Assembly: GCF_026283965.1 (NCBI RefSeq) | Contig: NZ_JAPDPD010000016.1 | Coordinates: 62,001-126,000, forward strand | Direction: 5' to 3' | Source: Dyella subtropica | GTDB lineage: Bacteria > Pseudomonadota > Gammaproteobacteria > Xanthomonadales > Rhodanobacteraceae | DNA length: 64,000 nucleotides | Shown: in pieces, positions 35,444 through 44,380 of the stretch | Layout: each line of letters opens with the position of its first letter | How positions within the stretch are numbered: position 1 is the first letter of the stretch | Notes under the pieces: model-generated | What the model saw: only the letters and a program-made list of their open reading frames with translations | What the model was told of the DNA's origin: nothing | The model's database searches: none | Made by a program: the position numbers and the translations under genes

Positions 35444-38215
35444 ATGTCACACCGCAAGACGCTACTAGCCGCAAGCATCATCGCCAGCCTCTGTCTGGCC
35501 GGTTCCGTGTACGCACAAGACGCCGGTACCACGACCAATGCGTCCCAGACCAAGGCCGATCGGGCCAAGGCCAAGGAACTCGGTCAGGTGACCGTCGTCG
35601 GTATCCGCGACAGTGAAGCCGAGTCGCTGAACCTGAAGAAAGAAGCCAACTCGCATGTCGAGGTGATCACCGCCGAAGACATCGGCAAGCTGCCGGCCAA
35701 GAACGTGGCCGACACGCTGCAGCGCCTGCCCGGCGTCAACATCAGCTCGTCCAGCGCCACTGAAGGCGGCTTTGACGAAAGCGATCGCGTGAGCCTGCGC
35801 GGCACCAATCCCAGCATGACGCAGACATTGGTCAATGGTCACACCGTCGGCACCGGCGACTGGTTCGTGCTGAGCCAGGTGCAGACCGTGGGCCGCAGCG
35901 TGAGCTACAGCCTGCTGCCGTCGGAAATCGTCAGCGAAGTGGTCGTGCACAAATCGTCCGAAGCCAAGCTGCAGGAGGGCGGCAGCGCGGGCACGGTCGA
36001 CATCATCACGCGCAAGCCGCTGGAGTTCGCCAAGCCGATCACCGCGGAAGCCTCGATCGGCGGCGTGTACGCCGACCTGCCGGGCAACACCAAGCCGCAG
36101 TTCAGCGGCCTGTTCAACTGGAAGAACAACGACAACACCTTCGGCGCGATGGCGCAGGCCTTCTACGAGAAGCGTAGCCTGCAGCGCAACGGTCAGGAGA
36201 TTGTCGGTGGCTACAACCAGATCGGCGCCAAGGATCCGATCGCCGTCGCCCACCCGGATCTCGCCGGGGTGTACTACCCGAACGAAACCGGCCAGACGCT
36301 GTTCACCCAGACGCGCGAGCGCAAGGGCGGCACCATCGATCTCGAGTGGAAGCCGCTCGACAACGTGACCCTGAACCTCAGCAGCTTCTATTCCAAGCTC
36401 AAGGCCGACAACTACAACCGCAACTACATGATGTGGGCGAGCCAGTTCGTGCCGAGCGGCGCGGGCTTGCAGCCGGGCTACACGGTGCAGAACAACGTGC
36501 TGAAGAACGCAACGTTCGCGCCGCCTTCGGCGACCGATATGTGCGGCACGACCCTGTGCAGCGCCACGGCCTATGGCGTGTATGACCAGATTTCACGTCC
36601 GCGCGCCTCTTCGTCATCCGCCTACACCACCCTGGACGGCGAATGGCGCGCCACTGACCACCTGACCTTCACCGGCCAGGCCGGTACCACCAAGGGCAAG
36701 GGCGACAGCCCGACCCAGGACGTGAGCGAACTCGGCTTCGGCGCTGGTGCCGGCGCCAACTGGGCCATGCGCGGCACCGGCCAGCCGATCAACTGGGGCA
36801 TGGGCGGCGACAACAGCTCCCCGTCCGGCATCATTCCTTCCGCGGGCTGGATCTTCGGTGGCCAGGACATCCACGTGAAGGACAAGGAGAACTTCTACCA
36901 GGCCGACGGCGAGCTGGCCTTCGACGACTCCAAGTTCTTCCTGTCGTCGCTGGATTTCGGCGTGCGTTATTCCGACCACACGCGCGAGAACAAGAGCGAA
37001 ATCGCCCAAGGCCCGACCGGCGACTGGCAGAACCCGGCCAACTATCCGCAGTCGTTCCAGCACTATCCCAGCGGCTTCAACGGCGATCTTGGCGTCAACG
37101 CTCCGGGTCCGGTGTGGTACTACAGCCAGGGTGCGCTGGCCGCATTCGATGCCAAGTACGCCAACCGCAATCCGGTGACGCGTTTCTACTGGCAGGATCT
37201 CTACAAGGTCAACGAGAAGGACACGGCGCTGTATCTGCAGGCCAACTTCAGCGGTGATCGCTGGAGCGGCAACTTCGGTGTCCGCTATGTCGATACCAAG
37301 GAAGACATCACCTACAACACCCCGACGGTGTCGCAGTACACGACATCGGGTCCGATCACGGGCTCGGCGTTCGGTGACTACTACAAGAACACGTACAAGC
37401 ACAGCTATGGCCGGTTCCTGCCCAGCCTCAACTTCAAGTTCAACCTGACCGACGATCTGCTGGCTCGTTTCGCCGCCTCGCAGACGATGACGCGTCCGGA
37501 CTACTCCGCGCTGGCCGGCTCGTTCTCGCTGGATGACCTGACCCACACCGGCACCGGCGGCAACCCGCAGCTGAAGCCGCTGATCGCGACCAACTTCGAT
37601 GCCGGCCTGGAGTGGTACTTCGCACCGCGCGGCCTGGTGTCGGCTGGCGTATACAACATGCAGCTGAGCGACTATGTGACCTTCGGCAACAAGAACATCC
37701 TGTTCAAGGACCAGCAGGCCAGTAGCCAGCAGGGTCACGACGTCTTCTCCAACTACATGGTCAGCGTCCCGACCAATACCAACGGCAACGTCAAGGGCGT
37801 GGAGCTGAACTACATCCAGCCGATCGGCGACAACTTCGGCGTGCAGGCGAACTACACCTATGCCAGCGGCCACGCCGACGGCAACAAGCCTCTGCAGGGC
37901 ACCTCGAAGCACACCTACAACGTGTCGGGCTACTTCGAGAACCAGCAGTTCAATGCGCGCTTGAGCTACACCTACCGTTCCTCGTTCTTCGACGGTGTGA
38001 GCCGTTCCGATACCTTCTATCAGGCGGGCATCGGCAATCTCGCACTGTCGCTGGGCTACAACATCAACCAGTGGATGGCGCTGTCGTTCGACGCGATGAA
38101 CCTCAACAACCCGAAGTTGAAGTACTACACGATCAATCCGGGTTACGGCAGGCAGCCATCCGACTTCTATGTGAACGGTCGTCAGTACTACCTCAACCTG
38201 CGTTTCAAGTATTGA
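35444..38215 (+). CDS. TonB-dependent receptor, probable amino-sugar/chitooligosaccharide importer
   Basis: 923 residues. A signal peptide (about 1-26) is followed by the TonB-box region LGQVTVVGIRD. The plug begins HVEVITAEDIGKLPAKNVADTLQRLPGVNISSS, and KLQEGGSAGTVDIITRKPL closes it. A 22-strand barrel fills the rest and ends YYLNLRFKY. AGGGGAGG precedes the ATG by six nt. It sits between the kinase and the hexosaminidase, so it probably imports chitin- or glycan-derived oligosaccharides for the nag pathway. A strong terminator follows, so it ends the kinase-receptor unit. Confidence 0.92.
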   Translation: MSHRKTLLAASIIASLCLAGSVYAQDAGTTTNASQTKADRAKAKELGQVTVVGIRDSEAESLNLKKEANSHVEVITAEDIGKLPAKNVADTLQRLPGVNISSSSATEGGFDESDRVSLRGTNPSMTQTLVNGHTVGTGDWFVLSQVQTVGRSVSYSLLPSEIVSEVVVHKSSEAKLQEGGSAGTVDIITRKPLEFAKPITAEASIGGVYADLPGNTKPQFSGLFNWKNNDNTFGAMAQAFYEKRSLQRNGQEIVGGYNQIGAKDPIAVAHPDLAGVYYPNETGQTLFTQTRERKGGTIDLEWKPLDNVTLNLSSFYSKLKADNYNRNYMMWASQFVPSGAGLQPGYTVQNNVLKNATFAPPSATDMCGTTLCSATAYGVYDQISRPRASSSSAYTTLDGEWRATDHLTFTGQAGTTKGKGDSPTQDVSELGFGAGAGANWAMRGTGQPINWGMGGDNSSPSGIIPSAGWIFGGQDIHVKDKENFYQADGELAFDDSKFFLSSLDFGVRYSDHTRENKSEIAQGPTGDWQNPANYPQSFQHYPSGFNGDLGVNAPGPVWYYSQGALAAFDAKYANRNPVTRFYWQDLYKVNEKDTALYLQANFSGDRWSGNFGVRYVDTKEDITYNTPTVSQYTTSGPITGSAFGDYYKNTYKHSYGRFLPSLNFKFNLTDDLLARFAASQTMTRPDYSALAGSFSLDDLTHTGTGGNPQLKPLIATNFDAGLEWYFAPRGLVSAGVYNMQLSDYVTFGNKNILFKDQQASSQQGHDVFSNYMVSVPTNTNGNVKGVELNYIQPIGDNFGVQANYTYASGHADGNKPLQGTSKHTYNVSGYFENQQFNARLSYTYRSSFFDGVSRSDTFYQAGIGNLALSLGYNINQWMALSFDAMNLNNPKLKYYTINPGYGRQPSDFYVNGRQYYLNLRFKY

Positions 38216-38327
38216 GCGCAGCCACCGCGCGAGCCGCCTGTTGGCTGACCTTGTCCGGGTCAGTCAACAGGCGCTTGTCGCCTTGCATGGCACGCATCAC
38301 CTTTTGAAGCCACCGGCTTCACTCCCC

Positions 38328-38362
38328 ACAGACCTGGCCCCCCATTGCCAGGTCTGTTTTTT
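38328..38362 (+). terminator. intrinsic terminator after the TonB receptor
   Basis: An 11-bp stem (ACAGACCTGGC / GCCAGGTCTGT) with six T following, 113 bp after the receptor stop and before the GH20 gene. Confidence 0.9.
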
Positions 38363-38429
38363 GCCCGGGAGAATGGGCCGGGTTCGACCCCGGCACGTTC
38401 GCTCCCACCCGTTATCGCCGAGACATGCC

Positions 38430-40760
38430 ATGAGCAAGTTGCGCCTACTGTTCCGCCTGGCCCCGTTCTGCCTGGTTTTGTCTGGCTTCGCATCGCTGGG
38501 TCATGCCACGGATGTGATTCCGCCCACGGTGGCGCTGATTCCCAGGCCCGTACAGATGGTGGCAGGGAGCGGCAGTTTCCTGGTGCAGTCCGGGGCGGTG
38601 GTCGCGGTTCCGGACGAGGATGCGGCGACCTTGCGCACCGCCAATTATTTTGCAGGCTTGCTGCAGCGTACGCGCGGTCTGGCGCTTTCCGTGCGCAGCG
38701 GCACGCCCCGCGGCACAGCGATTGAGCTGCGACGAGACCCTCACGCAACCGTGGCCAACCCGGAGGGCTATGTGCTGGACGTAACGCCACAGGGCGTCAG
38801 CGTTACCGCGCGCACGGAAGCTGGCCTGTTCTACGGCGCAATGACCCTGTGGCAGCTGCTCACGCCGGACGACGAACGAGGCGAAATGCGCCTGCCCGCG
38901 TTGCACATCGAGGATGAACCGCGCTTCGTTTGGCGCGGCGTCATGCTCGACGTTGCAAGGCACTTCACGCCGCCGGCCGAGATCGAGCGATTGCTCGACC
39001 AGATGGCCCAGCACAAGCTCAACACCTTCCACTGGCACCTCACCGACGACCAGGGCTGGCGCATCGAGATCAAACGCTATCCCGAACTGACCCGCATCGG
39101 TGCGTGGCGCACGCCGCCGGGTGCGGGCAAAGAGGGTGAGCCCAAGCGCTACGGCGGCTTCTATACGCAGGATGAGATCCGCCACATCGTTGCCTACGCC
39201 GCCGAACGGCAAATCACCGTGGTACCGGAGATCGACCTGCCAGGCCATGCGCAGGCGGCGATAGCGGCCTATCCACAGCTCGGCGTCACCGGTAAGCGGC
39301 CGACGGTGTCCACCGATTGGGGCGTCAATCCGTATCTCTACAACGCCAACGAGCCGACCCTGCGCTTTGTCGAGAACGTGCTGGACGAAGTGATGGCGCT
39401 GTTTCCCTCGCGCTATATCCATCTCGGCGGCGACGAGGCGATCAAGGACCAGTGGAAGGCCTCCCCGGCGATCCAGGCGCGCATGCGCGCGCTGGGCGTC
39501 AAGGACGAGAACGCTTTGCAAAGCTGGTTCATCAATCAGCTCGGGCAATATCTCGCGGAGCACGATCGACGCCTGGTCGGCTGGGACGAGATCCTCGAAG
39601 GCGGGCTGCCGGCAAGTGCGACGGTGATGTCCTGGCGCGGTACCAAGGGCGCCATCGAGGCCGCAAAACAAGGCCATGACGTAGTGTTGTCGCCATCGCC
39701 GGAGCTTTATTTCGACCACGTGCAGAGCGACCGCGACGATGACCTCACCGGCCGCCTGCCGCCGATCACCCTGGCCAGCGTGTACGGCTTCGAAGCCGTA
39801 CCGGCGGAGCTGGACCCGAGCCAGGCGAAGCACGTGCTTGGCCTGCAGGCCAACGTGTGGACCGAACACCTGCCCACGTTCGTACATGTGCAGCACGCAC
39901 TGATGCCGCGCCTGGATGCCCTGGCCGAGGCAGCATGGTCGCCGGTGGCGATGCGTAACTGGGATGGTTTTCTCACGCGCCTGCCGGCACAGCTGGCCAG
40001 GTACCGCTTGCAAGACGTGCACTATGCAGACAGCGCCTTCGCTCCGGCCATCGAACTGGATCGCAACGCAGCGCTCGCCAACGGCACCGCGCACGTCACC
40101 ATGGCTAGCCAGGCGCGCGTCGGCAGCATCCATTACACGCTCGACGGCAGTGCCCCTGGGTTGAACTCGCCGCACTACAGCCAGCCCTTCGATATCAAGC
40201 TGCCGGTCACGATAAAAGCGGCCAATTTCTACGCTCACGGCGGCCCACTCCCGATGTCCGCGCCACGCGAACGCGTGCTCGACCGCGCACACCTGCTCAG
40301 CCGCAACAGCGGTGAACTGCCGAATTGCCCCGGCAGCGATTTCACCTTGCGTGTGCAGCCGATGCCGGACGCGACATCGCTCGCGCCCGCCTACAACCTC
40401 AACGTGTTCGACAGCTGCCGCATGTTCCGCGCGGCACCGTTGGACGACATCGCCTCCATTCGCGTGGACGTGGCCCGCCTGGCGAACAATTACGCGCTGG
40501 CCGATGATGCGAAGCTGGTGGTCTCGCGCAAGGCCCGCACGGCGCATGGCGAACTGGTGGTGTACCGGGATCGCTGTGATGGCCCGAAGCTCGCCGACTT
40601 GCCGTTGCCGGCGGGCGGCACGAGCAGCTTCACTCTCAGCGGCCCCTTGGCAAAAGCGCAAGGCGCGCACGACCTCTGCCTGGTCTTCACAGCACCGGCT
40701 CATGGTCCGTTGTACGCGATAGGACAGGTTTCACTGGTGCCGGAGGAACGGGCGCCGTGA
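38430..40760 (+). CDS. exported beta-N-acetylhexosaminidase, GH20
   Basis: 776 residues. The ATG at 38430 begins a signal peptide (LLFRLAPFCLVLSGFASLGHA, about 25). A GH20 beta domain (about 30-165) precedes the TIM barrel with TFHWHLTDDQGWRIEIKRYP and the catalytic pair in RYIHLGGDEAIKDQW (Asp-Glu about 333-334). WDEILEGGLP and WTEHLPTFVHVQHALMPRLDALAEAAWS close the barrel. A C-terminal extension of about 250 residues has a chitobiase-like IHYTLDGSAPG repeat and a CBM6-like end (DLCLVFTAPAHGPLYAIGQ). It should release GlcNAc from oligosaccharides in the periplasm. GTGA overlap with the next gene. Confidence 0.94.
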   Translation: MSKLRLLFRLAPFCLVLSGFASLGHATDVIPPTVALIPRPVQMVAGSGSFLVQSGAVVAVPDEDAATLRTANYFAGLLQRTRGLALSVRSGTPRGTAIELRRDPHATVANPEGYVLDVTPQGVSVTARTEAGLFYGAMTLWQLLTPDDERGEMRLPALHIEDEPRFVWRGVMLDVARHFTPPAEIERLLDQMAQHKLNTFHWHLTDDQGWRIEIKRYPELTRIGAWRTPPGAGKEGEPKRYGGFYTQDEIRHIVAYAAERQITVVPEIDLPGHAQAAIAAYPQLGVTGKRPTVSTDWGVNPYLYNANEPTLRFVENVLDEVMALFPSRYIHLGGDEAIKDQWKASPAIQARMRALGVKDENALQSWFINQLGQYLAEHDRRLVGWDEILEGGLPASATVMSWRGTKGAIEAAKQGHDVVLSPSPELYFDHVQSDRDDDLTGRLPPITLASVYGFEAVPAELDPSQAKHVLGLQANVWTEHLPTFVHVQHALMPRLDALAEAAWSPVAMRNWDGFLTRLPAQLARYRLQDVHYADSAFAPAIELDRNAALANGTAHVTMASQARVGSIHYTLDGSAPGLNSPHYSQPFDIKLPVTIKAANFYAHGGPLPMSAPRERVLDRAHLLSRNSGELPNCPGSDFTLRVQPMPDATSLAPAYNLNVFDSCRMFRAAPLDDIASIRVDVARLANNYALADDAKLVVSRKARTAHGELVVYRDRCDGPKLADLPLPAGGTSSFTLSGPLAKAQGAHDLCLVFTAPAHGPLYAIGQVSLVPEERAP

Positions 40761-41830
40761 CCTCGCGTGCTGCGCGTCTAGGCTCCGTCGATGCGCTGCG
40801 CGGCTGTACCGTGGCGGCGATGTTGCTGGTGAACGATCCGGGCGACTGGGATCACGTCTTCGCACCGCTCGAACATTCAGCGTGGAACGGCTGCACGCCG
40901 ACCGACCTGGTGTTTCCATTTTTCCTGTTCGTGGTGGGCGTGTCGGTGGCGCTGGCCATCGGGCCGCGCCTGGAGCAGGGAGCCGACCGCGGCGTGCTGA
41001 TGCGTGCCGCAGGGGGGCGCGCGTTGCGCATCGTGGCACTTGGCGTGCTGATCAACGTGCTGGCCTGGCTGATCATGCCAGGCGCGCATCTGCGCTTTCC
41101 GGGTGTGCTGCAGCGGATCGGCGTTTGCTTCGCCGCGGTTGCGGCGTTCGAGATCTATGCCAGTCCGCGCACGCAGTGGGCATCCCTGGCGGCGATCCTG
41201 CTCGGCTATTGGGGATTGCTGACGTTGGGCGGTTCGCTGGAACCGTGGACCAATCTGGTCAGTCGCGTGGATAGCGCGGTGTTCGGGCCCTTCGTTTATC
41301 AGATCGATGCGGTGAGTGGGCGCGGGCATGATCCGGAGGGATTGCTGGGTGTTCTTCCTTCCATCGCGACCTGCTTGCTCGGCCTGCGGGCCGGGTATTG
41401 GTTACGACAGGAGCGGCTCAAGGTGCTCTTGCTGGGCGCTGTTGTCGCACTGGCGCTCGGTGCTGTCTGGTCGTTGGTGTTTCCGTTCAACAAGAATCTT
41501 TGGACGTCCTCGTTTGTGTTGTGGACGGGTGGGTGGGCGATGCTCGCGCTGGCGTTGTTTCATGTGCTGGTGGACAAACGCGGTTGGCCTGCATGGGGGC
41601 GGCGGTTTGGCGTGAATGCGGTGGCGGCGTATGCCGGCTCGGAGTTGATGCAGATTCTGTTGCCTGGGCTGCGTATCCAGGAGCCGCTTTATCGCGGTGC
41701 GTTCGCTGGGTGGATCACGCCGATGGCGGGGCCTTATGTGGCTTCGCTCGCGTTTGCTATCGCGTTTGTTGCAGTGTGGTGGGTGATTGTGTGGGCGATG
41801 GATCGCAAGCGCCTGTACATCAAGCTCTGA
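40757..41830 (+). CDS. nagX: NagX-like polytopic membrane protein (heparan-alpha-glucosaminide acetyltransferase-like, DUF5009)
   Basis: 357 residues and about ten membrane segments. The start LGSVDALRGCTVAAMLLVNDPGDWDHVFAPLEHSAWNGCTPTDLVFPFFLF is the family signature. The conserved His in EHSAW corresponds to the acetyl-accepting His region of lysosomal HGSNAT. FNKNLWTSSFVLWTGG and the end region ITPMAGPYVASLAFA are also typical. In nag loci this gene is called nagX, and its activity is not settled (acetyl transfer or sugar transport). The GTG start overlaps the hexosaminidase stop. Codon use becomes somewhat less GC-rich towards its end. Confidence 0.85.
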   Translation: MTSRAARLGSVDALRGCTVAAMLLVNDPGDWDHVFAPLEHSAWNGCTPTDLVFPFFLFVVGVSVALAIGPRLEQGADRGVLMRAAGGRALRIVALGVLINVLAWLIMPGAHLRFPGVLQRIGVCFAAVAAFEIYASPRTQWASLAAILLGYWGLLTLGGSLEPWTNLVSRVDSAVFGPFVYQIDAVSGRGHDPEGLLGVLPSIATCLLGLRAGYWLRQERLKVLLLGAVVALALGAVWSLVFPFNKNLWTSSFVLWTGGWAMLALALFHVLVDKRGWPAWGRRFGVNAVAAYAGSELMQILLPGLRIQEPLYRGAFAGWITPMAGPYVASLAFAIAFVAVWWVIVWAMDRKRLYIKL

Positions 41831-41837
41831 TGGAGTA

Positions 41838-42313
41838 ACTCCCTCTCCCCTCCGGGGAGAGGGTTGAGGTGAGGGGCGGGTGCTCGAGACTACGTTCCCT
41901 ACTTCGTCATTCCGGCGAAAGCCGGAATCCAGTGCCTCTACGCTTCGATATTCGCCTTATCGCGACCTGGCTCGCCTGCGGCGGGCTTTCGAACCGCTGC
42001 CGCGGTCCGAGTCACTTTCTCTTGCTTGCCCAAGAGAAAGTAACCAAAGAGAAGGGCACCCCGGTTTCGCGCTCTACGGGCTTCGCCCTTCGAGTCCGTG
42101 AGGTCTGGCCGGGCTTTTCGACACGACGTCCCTGTCGTGTCGAAAAGGCATCGACGTCCTGTCGATGCCCCCTTCGGGGCCTGATCGTCCAGCCCTCACC
42201 GCTGCACAGGGGACCCGTGTACGGCTCGCTTGCGCATCGCCTTGCTTTGCTCCCTCTCCCCCGTTCACCGATTTGTGCAGGGGGGAGAGGGTTGGGGTGA
42301 GGGGTGGGTGCTT
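41838..42313. repeat. cluster of intergenic palindromic repeats
   Basis: The 587-bp gap before phoA holds several elements. There are two facing CCCTCTCCCC/GGGGAGAGGG blocks (41841 and 42243) and a REP-like dyad GTCATTCCGGCGAAAGCCGG (41905). The AGAGAAAGTAACCAAAGAGA block (42036) is a word I associate with xanthomonad genomes. Three hairpins then follow one another: TTTTCGACACGACG/CGTGTCGAAAA (42115), GCATCGACG/CGTCGATGC-like (42149), and GCCCCC-TTC-GGGGC (42165). No convincing gene is present. Confidence 0.8.
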
Positions 42314-42353
42314 GAGATGGCGTTGCTATCTGCCTATGGCGCGAAAACTCGAC

Positions 42354-42404
42354 CTGACATTTGCCTCGGCTATCATCGGCTGCTCACTGACATGAAGCTG
42401 ACGA
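42354..42404 (+). promoter_or_regulatory. Pho-box-like operator upstream of the alkaline phosphatase
   Basis: CTGACAT (42387-42393), GAAG, CTGACGA (42398-42404): two half-sites 11 bp apart close to the PhoB consensus CTGTCAT-N4-CTGTCAC. A further CTGACAT lies at 42354, exactly 33 bp (three 11-bp steps) upstream. They end 13 bp before the phoA ATG, which is closer than usual. Confidence 0.55.
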
Positions 42405-42417
42405 AAGGGGTCTGTTG

Positions 42418-44160
42418 ATGAAGCACACACTACCGCTCGCGCGTCGCGGGTTGATGCTAGCCATGGCTGCGTTGTTGAGTGCTTGCGCGAGTCAGTCAGT
42501 GACGCTGCCACAGACCACGCGCACCGCATCGATCGACGTGCCGTCGATCAAACGGCCAGATGGCGAGACGGCGCAGTGGTGGTTTCGCAGTGGGGCCGCT
42601 CAGGCTGCACTGGCTTCTGCGCAGGCGAATTCGCAAGGGCAGAAGGCGAAGAATGTCATTGTGTTTCTTGGCGACGGCATGAGTATTCCGACGATTGCGG
42701 CGGCTCATGTGTTGGCGGGGCAGCGCAAGGGATTGGATGGCGAGAGCTATCGGCTGAGTTTCGAGCAGTTTCCATTCAGTGCGCTTAGCCGCACGTATGA
42801 AACCGATCAGCAGACGGCGGATTCGGCGGGGACCATGACCGCGATCATGAGCGGCGTGAAGACGCGCGCGGGTTTCATCGGTGTCTCGCAGGTGCCGCGC
42901 CGCCAGGACTGTGCCGCCAGCAAGGGGCAGGAGCTGGTCACTACCTTGGAGTTGGCCGCCACCGCCGGCATGAGCACGGGTGCGATCACCACCACGCGCA
43001 TTACCCACGCGACGCCAGCGGCAACTTATGGCCATCTGCCCGAGCGCAATTGGGAAGTGGATGCGGAGTTGACGCCGGAAGCGAAAGCGCAGGGCTGCAA
43101 GGATTTCGCCGCGCAGCTGATCGACTTTCCCAGCATCAACGGACTCACCGTGGCGATGGGCGGTGGCCGCACGGAATTCATGCCAGCCGGTAAAACCGAT
43201 CCGGAGTATGCGAACAAGGTGGGCCAGCGCCTGGACGGGCGTGACCTGCTCGGCGAATGGAAGGCCAAGCATCCCGATGGCGCTTACGTGTGGAACGAGC
43301 AGCAGCTGAAGGCGCTGGACCTCTCTCGCACCCCGCGCCTGCTTGGCCTGTTCGAACCCTCGCACATGAACTTCGAGCACGAGCGCGCGAAGGACAAGGC
43401 GGGCGAACCCAGTCTCGCCGAGATGACTTCCAGTGCGATCGAAGTGCTCAAGCAGAATCCGAACGGCTTCTTCCTGATGGTGGAAGGTGGCCGTATCGAT
43501 CACGGGCTGCATGCCGGCAACGCCTTTCGCGCGCTGGACGAAACCATTGCGTTCGCCGATGCGGTGAGCGCCGCGCTGGCGCATACCGATCCGGCCAACA
43601 CGCTGATTGTGGTGACCGCCGATCACTCGCACACGATGACTTTCGCCGGCTATCCCAAGCGCGGCAACGACATCCTCGGCCTGGTCAAAGGGCACACCGA
43701 TAGCTACGACGAGGAAGGCGGTACAGGCGTGGCCCACGACGCGGGTGGCAAGCCTTACACCACGCTGGGCTTCGCCAACGGTCCCGGCTACACCGGCGCC
43801 AGCAATCGCCAGCCGGAAGGTTCCAAGCGCTATCCGCACAACCCCAGTGAGTTCAAGCCCGTTACCAAGGGCCGTCCGGACTTGAGCAAGGTCGACCCCA
43901 CCGATCCGGACTATATGCAGGAATCCATCGTGCCGATGAAGGCGGAAACGCATGGCGGCGAGGATGTCGCCATCTTCGCTAACGGTCCTGGCGCAGCGGC
44001 CTTCCATGGCGAAATCGAACAGAACGCCATCTTCCACATCATCGTGCAGCACAGCCCGCTCATCCGCGCCGAACTGTGCAAGCTCGGCAGTTGCAACGCC
44101 GATGGTGTGCCGGTGGATCGGCCGACTTACGAGGCATGGTTGAAGCAGGTGGGTAAGTAA
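42418..44160 (+). CDS. alkaline phosphatase lipoprotein (PhoA superfamily)
   Basis: 580 residues. The leader MLAMAALLSACASQ has a lipobox (LSAC), so it is probably anchored in a membrane facing the periplasm or outside. Active-site elements appear in order: IVFLGDGMSIPT (metal Asp, about 85), QTADSAGTMTAIMSG (Ser nucleophile, about 135), VEGGRIDHGLHAGN (metal His/Asp), VVTADHSHTM, and ETHGGEDVAIFANGP (late His). This matches the PhoA-type monoesterases, with an insertion between about 350 and 480. ATG 42418 follows AAAGGGG. A Pho-box-like site precedes it, suggesting induction by phosphate starvation. Confidence 0.9.
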   Translation: MKHTLPLARRGLMLAMAALLSACASQSVTLPQTTRTASIDVPSIKRPDGETAQWWFRSGAAQAALASAQANSQGQKAKNVIVFLGDGMSIPTIAAAHVLAGQRKGLDGESYRLSFEQFPFSALSRTYETDQQTADSAGTMTAIMSGVKTRAGFIGVSQVPRRQDCAASKGQELVTTLELAATAGMSTGAITTTRITHATPAATYGHLPERNWEVDAELTPEAKAQGCKDFAAQLIDFPSINGLTVAMGGGRTEFMPAGKTDPEYANKVGQRLDGRDLLGEWKAKHPDGAYVWNEQQLKALDLSRTPRLLGLFEPSHMNFEHERAKDKAGEPSLAEMTSSAIEVLKQNPNGFFLMVEGGRIDHGLHAGNAFRALDETIAFADAVSAALAHTDPANTLIVVTADHSHTMTFAGYPKRGNDILGLVKGHTDSYDEEGGTGVAHDAGGKPYTTLGFANGPGYTGASNRQPEGSKRYPHNPSEFKPVTKGRPDLSKVDPTDPDYMQESIVPMKAETHGGEDVAIFANGPGAAAFHGEIEQNAIFHIIVQHSPLIRAELCKLGSCNADGVPVDRPTYEAWLKQVGK

Positions 44161-44380
44161 CCGCTTGAGCTGGGCTTGCGATGTCCAGCTCAGCCCGCCC
44201 TGGCAAGTAATGACGATAGCGTTGCATCCACACGCAACCTCAGTGTCAACGAAGCGACATGTGATGGCGCCACGATAGCTGGCTGTTTGCTTAGAGCCTG
44301 TCCCTTATCTCTGCACGGACCACGCAGCGATAGGGAACAGGCGCTTAGGCAAGCGCCCCATTCCCCTGGAGCTTCACATC
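44161..44380. promoter_or_regulatory. promoter region of TonB receptor 1 with weak Pho-box-like site
   Basis: GTGTCAA (44243-44249) and GCGACAT (44254-44260) lie 11 bp apart, as PhoB half-sites do, but each matches only 4-5 of 7 positions. A GAGCTGG...CCAGCTC hairpin at about 44166-44191 may end phoA transcription. A CGCTTAGGCAAGCG dyad lies nearer the gene. Confidence 0.35.

Noticed and set aside
38445-40703. A 752-codon open frame antisense to the GH20 gene, and similar long antisense frames (44675-46858, 24638-26401, 203-1789)
   Set aside because: They mirror well-conserved genes on the other strand, have no ribosome sites or recognisable domains, and are expected in GC-rich DNA with strong third-position bias.
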